NCBI RefSeq assembly: GCF_000972845.2
Contig: NC_040027.1
Span: forward strand, 14,375,760-14,439,759
Source of the DNA: Larimichthys crocea
Taxonomy: Eukaryota; Chordata; Actinopteri; Sciaenidae
Reading direction: 5' to 3'
Length of the DNA stretch: 64,000 nt
Positions 49,769 to 60,222 of this stretch are shown here, in pieces (the stretch's first letter is position 1; each line of letters begins with the position of its first letter). The notes below the pieces were generated by a model. That model ran no database searches and had not been told where the DNA came from. It saw only the letters and a list, made by a program, of their open reading frames with translations. The position numbers and the translations under genes were made by a program.

Positions 49769-49991
49769 ATTTTGATATTAGCCGACTACATAACATCATC
49801 CGTGGAAAGATGAAACAACAACTGCTAATGTGTCACGTCTATAACAGAGCTGTCACTTTGAATCATCTGTTATATGTGGCTTGTGTCTCTCTCTCTCTGA
49901 AGTATATTTTCTCTTCACTCTATAAATGCCAGCTAATGCAAAGCACAAGATTACCCACTTGTGACCTTTATTAGAGCTGATAGCAGCCACC

Positions 49992-50067
49992 ATGGATACC
50001 AGGCAGCTCCGTGTTGGCACAACAAAGGCTACTAGTGGAGCTAGATTACAGATCTACGTGATAGCAG
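49992..50067 (+). CDS. Candidate coding exon 1 (hypothetical small protein)
   Basis: An ATG in a perfect vertebrate start context (GCAGCCACCATGG) opens 25 codons reading MDTRQLRVGTTKATSG and so on, then ends one base into a codon at GCAG|GTAAGT, an ideal splice donor. No signal peptide or known domain is visible. The next exon candidate, at 50,398, has a strong acceptor and matches in phase. No relative is recognised and there is no expression evidence. Both signals could co-occur by chance in 64 kb, so this is a lead and not a firm gene. Confidence 0.25.
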
Positions 50068-50397
50068 GTAAGTAAAAATGACAAACAAGCATTATCCTTC
50101 ACTGATGTGATAATTACCTGCAGTCAACTGCCTCAGAAAGGTTATCATACACACAAACAACCCGGGGACGCTCCAGAAAACTGCATCAGTGCAATATAGC
50201 AGGTTATTTATGGTGACACACCCCACGGATTGATTGATTGATAATCTATAAATTCAGGCTGCATCACTTGTCTCACATGTTCCTTGTGGGCTACATTTGA
50301 ATTCCATGTTTTTCTTGGAAAAGAATGTAGGTGTTACATACTTGTGCAGACAGTGCAGGGTCACTATTTTCAACTTCCAGACATTTATTTTTTGCAG

Positions 50398-50522
50398 ACA
50401 CTGCTGATACGAATTACTGCAAGGCATGCCGGAGACAGCGAGGATGCTGTGAATCGCTGATTTTATGTTTCTGTGGGGAAAGGCCAAGCCAGAAAAGTCT
50501 GTCTGGACTTATAAATATGTAA
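50398..50522 (+). CDS. Candidate coding exon 2 (cysteine-rich end)
   Basis: Preceded by a polypyrimidine-rich acceptor (TTTATTTTTTGCAG|AC). Joined in phase 1 to the exon at 49,992-50,067 it reads DTADTNYCKACRRQRGCCES and then LILCFCGERP, ending at a TAA at 50,520-50,522, for a total of about 67 residues. Six cysteines fall within about 20 residues, in the pattern CxxC, CC, CxC. A GTAAGT donor motif overlaps the stop (cut after 50,518), so splicing to a later exon is also possible. The function is unknown. Confidence 0.25.
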
Positions 50523-51613
50523 GTATAAATAGATAAATAAACACTTCATGAAATCAAATCAAGTTTGCATCTAGAAGGTTGTAACAGGAAAAAAAAAAAA
50601 CATGTCTCTTTTAAAGAATTCAGTTGATCCCTCTTTTGTTAATTTGATGCAGGCCGAAATTACATCAGATGACAGCATAATCCGACATCATTATCAACAT
50701 CAAAATGTTTGGCCCGGGGCCCGACGGCAGAGCAGCCTCTGTAACGGGATGATATGGATTACACTTTGCAAACCGACCTTGCCCCCGTCTCATTTTTTTA
50801 TGCCTGCCAGTCAAACACAGAGATGACCGCATGCGTTGCATCGCTGCCGAATAAAAACCCAAATATCCCTCTGATGATTAAGGTCACTCATACGCCGCTC
50901 TGCAGAAGGCATCCTCTTAAAAGCCTCACAGAGAGCAGGAGAGGGGAGTCGGTGTATCGAACTCCAGTCAGTCTTGATGTCTTTATTGTTGTCTGTCCAG
51001 GTTCTGTTCACACTGTCACAGTCAAGAAGACAATACAGGAGTCAAAGTTTTCCTCTGAGGCGGTGTGACCTGTTGTTGGCTTTCGTTTGTGTGTCAGCGC
51101 AGAGGTTTAAGCTTCATCGTGAGAAGTTTATCCCTGGATCACGGGGATCTGCGGGCTCACCGGTCATTTGCAATCGCTATCCCAAGAGCTCAGATTGTGA
51201 GATTCAGATCCAGATTCGGGGCCGCTTTATTCTGAAACATGATGGAAATGTGTTGGACTAATTTGGCTTTAGCAGGATTGGCCGAATATTAGTCCACTCA
51301 TCCAGTGGATTATCCCGTGGCTGTGATGAACATACTGTACAGATCTGTCAAAAAAAACAGAACAAACATATACATCTCCTTCAATGTTTGGTTCACATTC
51401 AGATGCCTTCTATTTTTCTGTAATGATGACAGCCCTCATAAAGAAACGCAGTGCCTGACGCTGACACAATAAAGCTGTGCAGCTGTTAATGGCAGGAGCT
51501 TTGGGAGTTCTTACCCGCTGAGGTGAGTTTATCTGCTCAGACAGCGTGTATACAAGTGTATTCATTTAATCTCAGTTCAACTTCAGGTGTCAAGAACGAT
51601 TACATACTGATAT
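50523..51613. other. Unique GC-richer stretch, possible enhancer or exon
   Basis: From about 50,620 to 51,330 the sequence is unique, CpG-richer and dense in motifs (GATGACAGCATAATCCGACA). A possible acceptor (GTGTCAGCGCAG, cut after 51,102) opens a frame of about 42 codons in phase with the alternative donor at 50,518. Nothing in it is recognised as a protein family. Confidence 0.3.
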
Positions 51614-51946
51614 CACTGACAGTATAAAGGATGGATTACGTATACGTGATGCACCCACAGGTTTGCAAAGAGACGTTTTGAAGCTCAGAGTGTGGTGGCT
51701 TTGACTGCCGCCATCTTGGCAGTCTTGTCTCTAACCCCCTCTAGTTAATCTAAAGATCGACGTGGATCATCAGCTGAAAAAATGACACCTGGGTGCTCAA
51801 ATAAGACACCTGTAATGCTGTTAATTCTGCATAACTTTAAGCATTAACATAATCTGAACAGGTGAGCTATATAAAAATTCAGACTCAGTACAGTTGTCAT
51901 GAACGGAGAAATCCGCTATAGAGACCAAAACTGTTTTTTGTACCAG
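51614..51946 (-). repeat. F1 dispersed repeat, copy J (cut by a LINE)
   Basis: Reverse copy from CACTGACAGTATAAAGGATG to CTGTTTTTTGTACCAG, where the family sequence stops abruptly and LINE sequence begins. The left part is not found beyond the LINE. The CRE position reads GTGATGCACC and is lost. Confidence 0.8.
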
Positions 51947-52622
51947 TGTCAGCAGAAGAATACATCTATTGGTATAATTAGGAAGATTCGTCATCTTCCA
52001 CTTTATTACAGTCTAATCTATCCTTATCTTTCATGTTGTAATTTAGTTTACCTACTACAAATTTTTGGTCCTTCAGAAACGTTTTGTTAGGATTGCAACC
52101 CGATTCAGAGATCTCACCTGCCTCTCTATTTCAGAAACTCCAGATTATTACTATTTATGACATCAATATTTCTGTTTTTATTTATAAAGGTACATTCAAG
52201 TGAAGCTAATGCTCCAGCACACACACATTAAAGTGAATTCACAGGTTCATTCTTATTCAACTCATCAGATCTTCAGATCTTCCGAGATTTTATCACGTGC
52301 AGAGGTCAATTTTCTATAAAATTTAGGGGTACCAAATTATGGATTAGCTCTTCCCACGTGGCAAAAATCTCGGTACCAAATTATGGATTAGCTCTTCCCA
52401 CGTGGCAAAAATCTCCAAATTCTATAAAATGTTACAAAAGATGTATAAAAGAGCTGTGGAGCTGTTTTTGAAGCTGTAACACATTGATATCCATCACATT
52501 TTTGCTTTTTTTATTGATATTATAATGATTATTTTTATTTGTTGTTGATGTTATATTATCTCTTATCTCCATCATTTGTATGTATTTTAAACTGTGCAAA
52601 ATAAACAAAACAAAAAAAAAAT
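51947..52622 (+). mobile_element. Non-LTR retrotransposon 3' fragment (jockey/CR1-like)
   Basis: A frame from about 51,955 reads NTSIGIIRKIRHLPLYYSLI and then YPYLSCCNLVYLLQ, the thumb and C-terminal pattern of many non-LTR reverse transcriptases. After frame breaks, FRGTKLWISSSHVAKIS resembles the GPKLWNSLP...IK stretch near the protein end. The element ends with AAATAAACAAAAC and a poly-A run near 52,620. The catalytic YADD region is absent, so it is 5'-truncated and dead. The clade is uncertain. Confidence 0.7.
52328..52415. repeat. Perfect 44-base tandem duplication
   Basis: The block beginning GGTACCAAATTATGGATTAG and ending GGCAAAAATCTC occurs twice in a row, at 52,328-52,371 and 52,372-52,415, without a mismatch. 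It lies inside the LINE fragment and breaks its frame, since 44 is not a multiple of three. Confidence 0.98.
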
Positions 52623-53085
52623 GGTGAAAAAACAATTTTCAGGATTTTCCTCCCTAATTTCCTCTCCAGCAGCCACATCACTGACCTTCCTATTGGCTGC
52701 AGCAGGTTGAAGTGACAGCTGGTGTGATGTAATAACACCCCCCCTCCACTAGACAAGTTATAAAGAGCAATATCTAGTTCCATGGATTGAGATCAGCTTA
52801 GGTAGATTAATGCTCTAGGACGCTGAAATGTTTGTTGTATAAAAGCACTGTTTATAAAACAATGTGTCATCGACGTGTATGAAAAACTGATCTGGCAGAT
52901 GGCCCGAGCTCCGAGAGTTCCTCCACGTTAAAGGCACTGTTAGTCTATGGTTTGTGCTCCTGAGGCTTAATGGGATTTTAGACTCCTCATTCATTTTCAT
53001 ATAGAAAAAAACTGGGATTATTTCACAGGCGGTTTAATCTCTTCCCCCCCTCTTTTTTTTTTTTGTTGCAAAAACTGAGCCTGCC
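52623..53085. other. Non-coding DNA upstream of a possible exon
   Basis: Nothing specific recognised. A poly-T run at about 53,052-53,063 precedes the GC-richer stretch. Confidence 0.4.
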
Positions 53086-53695
53086 CCACAGTTTTAGCAT
53101 TCGTGGAAAAGTGGAGCGACCGAGTGCTACAATCAATCAACGCTAGAGTGCAGGCGGCCTATCAGCTCAGAGAGCCAGAGATGCCCTGTGGACCGTTTCC
53201 CTAACATGAAGCGTGCTCAGTCAACTTGACTCACTTCAGCCTTGCTGCCGAGCCCGCCTTTTCCAGAAGCATTCCCATCCTGCATGAACACAATGACAGC
53301 CACGATGCTTCACCAGAGCTACTCCGCCACCGCGAGACACAGATCCGGTGCCCTTTTGCACTGAAGACAGCTTCATCCCTCCAGCTTTAAGCTGCCACTC
53401 ACAGGAAGGCTCGAGCACCAGCCAGACTCTGCATCCCGGATCATCTAAGCCACTTGCCAGAAAAATAAAAACTTTGGCGAAAACAGTAAGGCGGGATGTG
53501 TTTTGCTGTGCTCTGGATCTTCACCAGGTAGAAAAGTTGACTGATCTCAGTGACTGGCACCACTGAAAAGACTTTCGGAGCTGCACAAGAGGCCCCCTTC
53601 GCTTCCTGAACTGGGCTTTGAATTCAGGGCTCAGCACTGCCGCCTGATTCCCACTACAGATCCCATCATGCCTCACTCCTTCCAGCAGAAAAAAG
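53086..53695 (+). other. Possible 5' exon with start codon
   Basis: A GC-richer, non-repetitive stretch of about 600 bases ending with an ATG at 53,668, nine codons (MPHSFQQKK) and the splice donor AAAAG|GTGAGA (cut after 53,695, phase 1). The upstream part has several short ATGs and stops, as expected of a long 5' UTR. The MPxSF start loosely recalls SNAG-type N-termini of Snail/Gfi factors, but the next residues do not match, so I assign no family. The transcription start is not defined. It could also be a conserved regulatory element. Confidence 0.3.
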
Positions 53696-55620
53696 GTGAG
53701 ACTTTTTTTTTTCTTCTCAAGCTCAACACCTGCACTTTAATGCTGCCAGGATAAATAATCGTGGAGCAAAAGAGGAAGCGTTTTTTGCTGACATTGAATT
53801 AAAGAAATAAAAATAATATAAAACTTTAATGTGATTCTGTTGGTCAGTGCTTGTCAAAGACACAAGGCTTTGACCAGGCAATAAATTGCATTAAGACTGA
53901 TTAAAAACTGTGCACACATATAAAGTTTGATTATTTTGAAATATTTAATTTAGGTACACTACAAATATAGATTTTCTGATTATCTACTGTATATGATTGG
54001 TCATGAAATTGTTCACATACAAGCACATCATCCCCACCGGGTGAGTGACGGCAACGCACAAAGGCCAGAAACACTGGCTCGCTAACACGTACGCTCCATA
54101 TTTCCCTATTGCGTTTCTGATGGTCAGCTAATCTCAGAGATCAAATCGATGTACCGTTGAATCACTTGCTTGCAATGTTGACAAAAGCGAGCATGCAAAG
54201 TGATATTAAAGGACATACGAGTCATGATAAAACAACTGACATCTGATAAGCAAATGGGGGTACCGAGTGCAATACATAATATCCTCACAGGTTCATGTAC
54301 TGTATGTAAAAACATGTAAAAGAGACATTTAACTTGAAGATAGGATCTGGAGAGACCTTAATGATTCACGTGTGATTTTCATGTGGGTTGTACCCTTCAA
54401 GAATCTTTTAACATCTCCACAAAAAAATAAAGGTTGGCACTCTAATAATCAAAAGTCTTCTTCTTTAACAACTAACAACCCACTTTCAATGTTTGAATTT
54501 ACAGCTAACAGATCACTAATGTGCAGCACGATCTATGCTATGCCTCGGTTGATTTTCTGTTACATTCAACATGTGATACTATCAAAACACGTTTGCTGTC
54601 TCACTCATGCAAAGTACAGAATATATAAGTGCAGCAGATATCGAGGGTGTGTGTGTGTGATGTACAAAAGATAACAATCGTGTTGAGCGCATGTTCTCTC
54701 GCATCAGTACTTCCACCTGGCTTCAGATATGCTTCTAAAAGCATGAGAGATACAGTAGCTGTTAACGATGAGACATTTGTAAGAATAAACTGTAAAAAAA
54801 AAAGAAAAAAAACTGCAAAAAAATATGTTTGGTTCTTCGTTACAAATTAGCATAAATGCATATTAATGAGGTTTGATGGTTATAGGAGTTGATTGTTGAT
54901 TGTTGTTGTTTCTAGCAAATATAAAGAGTGGGATGACTCCCAAAGCGCTGCCTCGATTCATCTCACTGAAATAAAGGTGTAGGCGCTGACACGACAAAGT
55001 CAGAAAGAAATTCAATCAAAATTGATGCATTTTAAGCAACATTGTTATTATTAATACCATTATTATTATTATATAGTTTTTTTTTCCATGTCTTATAGCT
55101 GTAATGTCTAAAGAGCAGGTTTGTGTTTATATTTTTGTCCTCAGTTGTTTGGCATGATCTTTGTAATAGTTACAGAATTATTACCTTTGTTTGTTATGTG
55201 TACAGTGGCTTGTAAGTCGATATGGGCTTATTTTTCGATATGGGCTGAAAAATACATTTATTTACTATTATTATTATTCAGAAATTGGAATAAAAAAAGG
55301 AAAACGATGGATTTCTTTTTTTATTTGGCAAATTAAAGTTCATCGTACACGTATTTAAGTTATTATGCATATATATCTTTGATATTTCATAAAAATGTTG
55401 AAATAATCTCTTCTTGAGCCCTTGTCAGTACCCAGAGAGTTGTTTTTTTTGTGTGTGGGGTAAAGCAGTTGACTTCTGGGGCTTGGTGGGATTGCTTTCA
55501 TCCTCGCCAATCCCATGTTTCCATGTTGGATTTAAATCCATTTACTGCTTTGGCTGCAGGACGAAAACCCAAAAGAACTACAAAAATAAAAAAGCTGACA
55601 TGAAAATGCACCTGTATATG
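53696..55620. other. Non-coding DNA, possibly intron
   Basis: No repeat family or gene was recognised. It contains poly-T, TTA-rich and GT-rich runs. If the neighbouring exon is real, this is the beginning of its intron. Confidence 0.4.
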
Positions 55621-56425
55621 TAGGGCTGTAGCGATACACTAATCTCACAATACGATATGATACAATACACAATATTCAGCCAACGATTCGATTCGATACG
55701 ATTCGATACTCTGACTGGACAGAGAGTCTACAGCTTGCAAATGCTGGACAAAATTAGATTTTTGTCATATCACACCTAAAACAGTACTAGTGAAGAGTTT
55801 TTGAATGAAAATATTATTTTTCAATCCCATACATATGCCGTTTTTCAACCAAGTATGTGAAGAACAATAAAATAATGCCCTTTTACTACAGAAGGTCCCA
55901 TGCGTTTTTGCCTCATTTTCCTCAGGCATGCCACTTAGAAAAGCAAAGACCCTCCAGAAAGTTGGGGGGAACCTGTCATTCAATAGAAGTAGTATTTATG
56001 AAGTTATTCTGTCACTCTGCAGTCACTTTGGGCACTTTGGGTCATTGACCCCTGCACGCTGTTCTACACACACAGCTCCCCGTTTCGGAGATAGATATGT
56101 AAAACTTTGGACTTTTTGGGCAGATCCAATCCGTCCTCAGACGGTTAAACCCGAAGTGGTGGGAGCACTTCTGCTTTTAAGCATGAAGATGCTGGATTTA
56201 TGTCCGCCGCCATTCTCTTGAATCTCCTCACTCTGACTGCGTAAACAGGAAGAGGAAGACGTCGGCGTCTATGTAAAGAGAGTATCTAGACGGGTAACTT
56301 GCTAGAAATGCTCTACAGCGAGACTAGCGGCTGGCTCACCTAATCGCTCTTCCTGCAAAGCCAACGGGGGAAATGGGCAGCGAGCAGAACACGGGGGATT
56401 TGAATGGGACTTAATGTATCGATAC
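55621..56425 (+). mobile_element. Possible non-autonomous DNA transposon, one end clear
   Basis: TAGGGCTGTAGCGATACACT followed by CACAATACGATATGATAC and repeated GATTCGATAC-type words is the usual left end of fish hAT-like elements. Near 56,412 ATGTATCGATACTCG may be a remnant of the other end. The enclosed sequence has no coding potential. The right boundary is a guess. Confidence 0.35.
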
Positions 56426-57178
56426 TCGCAGCTGAAAAATCGGAAAAAAAAAAAAAAACTGTGGGAAACACAATTTAAGGATGTAAGAAAATATATGTTT
56501 GACAACAGTGCTTTTAACAGGATCCCTTTCATATTTCATATTTCAGAGAGCTGAGGTGGTAGACGTGCTAAACGCACCGTTGCAGCTTTGCGTGTGGTTC
56601 TTGTTGAACCGTGGCTTGAAGCTGAGCGTGTGTGGATGCAGGCACCTACCTTGACCGGAGTGCAGGGGCAAAGTCGAGAGCTGCAACAGTTAACTAAAGC
56701 AGTGATATGAGAGCAGTCTTTATAATTTCTACAAACTCTGATGATTTGAACAGTGGTTGAGTTTCACTTCATGTGACAAACTCTACATTACACAGAGCTC
56801 ATGAGCAATCAAACTATATACTCATAATGAGTACACAATACATGACAGAATTCAAACTGGTTTAGCAACTTTGGGCCTTGTTGACGAAGGATGGTACAGC
56901 AGAGCGAGATGCTATCTCTATTGCCTAAACAGTGCAAATGTTTGCTTGAAATGAAATCTTTCTGTTTTGCACGTACTTATATTTATATTTTTCCCTTCAG
57001 TCTCTTCAAATCTCTGGATGCCGGTTCTGGAGAAAGTGTGTGTTTGTGTGTTCTTGCTTTGTCACCAAAGTGCTGGACAATGTCCCAGTTATGTTCAGTC
57101 GCAGTGTGAAATAAATGCTGAAACACCCTTTGAGCATCTGAGCAGGCATTATATATAGATACAACTTGTCCTGAAGAT
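56426..57178. other. Non-coding DNA, nothing recognised
   Basis: Short frames only, with a poly-A run near 56,443-56,457. No gene seen. Confidence 0.5.
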
Positions 57179-57255
57179 CAGTAGTTCCCAACCTTTTTTA
57201 TCCGATGTACGTAGAAGATGAACTTTAAATGCCCTTTCGCCAACAACAGCCTCAG
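57179..57255 (+). mobile_element. hAT-like terminal fragment
   Basis: CAGTAGTTCCCAACCTTTTT followed by ACGTAGAAGATGAACTTTAA resembles a hAT inverted end and its adjoining sequence in fish. The opposite end is not seen. Confidence 0.5.
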
Positions 57256-57389
57256 TTTTACAAAAGATGCTTTTAAATGGGACGTAAAGTAACTAGATAG
57301 ATAGTTACAATAATTTTAATTAAGTTAAATATGGTCTTTAGAATTTTGACTACTACCACTTGGGAGTTGTATAAGCTGCATTTAATCAC

Positions 57390-57612
57390 TTTGAGACTGT
57401 GGAGGCCTTAAACAGCTCATTCAGCAACAGACTGCTACTCCCACCATGTAAGAAGGAACGCTACCACAGGTCCTTCATTCCAAAAGCCGTCAGACTCTTT
57501 AACACCACTTTCTTCTATATATTTCTTATTTATGAGTAATTTCTTATCAACCTTGTGTACACGAGCTGCTGTGACAAATGAATTTCCCCCCTGTGGGATC
57601 ATTAAAGTCTAT
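57390..57612 (+). mobile_element. Rex1/CR1-type LINE 3' end (5'-truncated)
   Basis: From 57,411 one frame reads NSSFSNRLLLPPCKKERYHR followed by SFIPKAVRLFN, the conserved C-terminal end of Rex1/CR1-like LINE proteins, and closes at a TAA near 57,536. The 3' UTR ends in AATTTCCCCCCTGTGGGATC, ATTAAAGT and short ATCTTAC repeats. Reverse transcriptase is absent. The preserved frame suggests a moderately young insertion. Confidence 0.75.
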
Positions 57613-57920
57613 CTTACCTTACTTTTATCTGTTTGTCCATTACTTTTAGCTACTTTTATCCATTTCAACTGTCACACTGTTACTTTGTGCTAACTATCCA
57701 CTAGTATCAGTCATCTATTTCAACTCAGCTACTTTTAGCACATTATGCAAAATGCTCATCTATCATTTTTAGACTTCTATATTACATTTTTGTGTATGAA
57801 TTTTACTGTTCTAACAATCTATCCATTCATTTTGTTTAAGTATCTCTTAGCGAACTATTTAAACTATCCATCCATTAGTTGTACCTGCATACGCTTTCAA
57901 CGGGTGGTTGGGGGGTCTGG
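57613..57920. other. AT-rich non-coding DNA
   Basis: Imperfect repetition of words such as CTACTTTTA and CTATCCA, probably degenerate simple sequence following the LINE tail. No gene seen. Confidence 0.4.
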
Positions 57921-58439
57921 AGCAAGCAGCAACCTCTGTGGCTGTAAAGTGAAGCTAATGCAAAGGTGCCAAAAACTGCAGTTCCTCAAACGTCCACATG
58001 AGGCTGGCTACAGAATGAGTCAGTCTCCATAAGTCCCCATGTTAAAATGTCCAACTTCACAGCAGAAATAAACATGTTTACAGTTTTGATCTTTATAGCT
58101 AATTTCCCCGTTCGTGACAACTGTACTGAGTCTGAATTTATATATAACTCACCTGTTTAAATTATATAAGGGCTTAAAATTATGCATAATTAACAGTGTG
58201 GCTGCTTTGATTGACAGGTGGGTGCTGTTACAGATGGCTTGTTTGAGCACCCAGGCTTTATTCAGCCCACCTCAGGTCAGCCGATGATCGCCGATTTTTA
58301 GATTGGCCAGGAAATGGCAGAGACAGGACTGCCAACATGGTGACAGCCAGCACCACATATTTTGAGCTTCGAAACAGCTCTTCAGAAACCTGCGGGTGAT
58401 GTCACACATACGCTGTCCATTCTTTATACAGTCAGTGGT
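57921..58439 (+). repeat. F1 dispersed repeat, copy L (longest copy)
   Basis: Best copy of the most abundant repeat in the window, about 519 bases. Order of landmarks: AGCAGCAACCTCTGTGGCTG, AAAACTGCAGTTCCTCAAAC, GTCCAACTTCACAGCAGAAA, TGACAACTGTACTGAGTC, TTATGCATAATTAACAG, GACAGGTGGGTGCTGTTACA, TTTTTAGATTGGCCAGG, GAGCTTCGAAACAGCTCTTC, GATGTCACACATACGC and TTTATACAGTCAGTGG. It encodes no protein, and I see no convincing terminal inverted repeat or target duplication, so its class is open (SINE-like or MITE-like). Here the CRE is mutated to TGATGTCA. Confidence 0.9.
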
Positions 58440-58740
58440 CTGGAGGCAGTCTCGGCGACATTGGGTACACCCCGGAGAAGTCACCAGTTAGTCACAGGGG
58501 CCGACGCATTAAGACAGAAAGCCATTCATGTTCACATTCACACCTACAGGCAATTTTCACATACACCACTTAACTCAACCTGCATGTTTTCTTTGGGGCT
58601 GTGGGAGAAAAACAGGATTCAGTATAGTGATAAAACCCACGCAGGGGTAGGGAGAACATGCAAACAGCACACAAAAAGGCCTCAGAACTTTCTGGATGTG
58701 AGGTGATATAGTGCTACCCGTGCCATCAATTTGAAACCAT
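58440..58740 (+). repeat. Widespread vertebrate repeat F4
   Basis: GGGTACACCCCGGAGAAGTC, ACCAGTTAGTCACAGGGGCC, CATTCACACCTACAGGCAAT, AACCTGCATGTTTTCTTTGG and GGGAGAACATGCAAACAGCA follow the word order of a repeat found in many fish and other vertebrates. It starts right at the end of F1 copy L. No coding potential. Confidence 0.7.
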
Positions 58741-59856
58741 TTATCCAGTCGTAAGCCAACTATTAAGACTTCTCTGTAAGCTTGTACCTCATGGGGTACA
58801 TGTACCCCACAGGTGGGGACTCATTGCTTCACATTGTGGGTACATTTGCACATCCCCAGAGTCAAAAAATAAACAAAATAATGCTGTGACAGGATGAAGG
58901 AACATTGAAACATTTCCAACACACACCCAACATATCAAGATCTAGAGTGTGGTGCTAACTAATAGGTATTGTGACAGCAGTGCGGGAAAGGGGGTTGATT
59001 CAGACAGATTATTCTTATTGGATCATTATTGAGGGTGGTGCAAAGAAACAAGACCCACTTGTTTACCATGTGAATCTCTGCACTGACACTATCACTAAGA
59101 GCGGACACCGCTGTTTAAATATCAAACTGAATCCATGTAGATACATATAACAAGGCTTTGAAACTAATCTGTGCAGAACGTTGCCCCAAATTTAACAACT
59201 CTTCCTGCATTTTGCAGCCATGTGCATGTGAGAAGATTTTTGAAGATTATATACTTTATATCCTCATGTTTTGTGGAAGTAACTGACCCATCATCCAGCA
59301 GATGGCACCCTGGCAAGGGACTGTTTCTGGTATGCGTGGAAAATTCCATCAAGTTCAACTCTGCAGGCTGCATTCCTGGCTCCTCTCAGCTGGCCTTGAG
59401 AAAGTCCTGCATCTACATGCTTTGATTTGGCTAAATTGGAATTCTAACCCACTAACACGCCTCTGCTCAGATTATGACCTTAACATGTAGCTTGTGCAGA
59501 CAAGCTGGTGAACTCAAGGTTATCCACACAGACTCACTGCAGAAACTTACTGCAAAGTTTGAGTGCCTGTATTTTCTTTTTGAAATAATTGATAAAGCAG
59601 AATAGTCTTTAGCAAAGCTCCTACATGTCCATGGGGCCTTGCTATTGACCACCAGGGTTGAAACACTTGTTGTGTTGTTGCTGCTTTTACAATACAACCT
59701 TTGAGCACATTATTGAAATGTTAAGGACGAGGCGATCTAAATTGAGCACACTGCCAAATTGTTCATACTCACGATTATATTAGCAGTGCACACAAACAAG
59801 GGGGTCCTCTATCTCTATTATTCACTACTGCTGTTAATATATCAGTGTGTTTATCC
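58741..59856. other. Non-coding DNA with a CTCF-type site
   Basis: No gene recognised. It contains the CTCF consensus match at 59,295-59,308. Confidence 0.45.
59295..59308 (+). promoter_or_regulatory. CTCF consensus site
   Basis: CCAGCAGATGGCAC fits the vertebrate CTCF core CCASYAGRKGGCRS at every position. CTCF sites mark insulators and chromatin loop anchors. It lies in apparently unique sequence. Occupancy is unknown. Confidence 0.4.
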
Positions 59857-60222
59857 CACTGACAGTATAAAGAATGGATGGGGTATGCATGATGTCATCC
59901 AAAGGTTTCTGAAGAGCTAAAAATCTGACCAACGCCTGGTTGCTCAAACAAGCCATCTGTAACAGCTCGCAGCTGTCAATGAAAGTGTCCACACTGTTAA
60001 TTATGCATAACTACTAAGCCTTTATATAATTTGAACAGGTGTCTTCTATAAAAATTCCCCCTCAGTACAGTTGTCATGAACAGGGAAATTAACTATAAAA
60101 AGCAAAACTGTTTTTTGTACCAGGCTGTAAACATGTTGAAACAAATTTTAACATAGAGGCTTATTGAAACTGACATGTTCTGGAGCCAGCCTCAAGTGGA
60201 CGTTTGAGGAACTACAGTTTTT
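59857..60222 (-). repeat. F1 dispersed repeat, copy M
   Basis: Reverse copy with both ends: CACTGACAGTATAAAGAATG at the left and CAAGTGGACGTTTGAGGAAC at the right. A deletion removes the block after CTGAAGAGCT. The CRE position reads ATGATGTCATCC and is lost. Confidence 0.85.
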
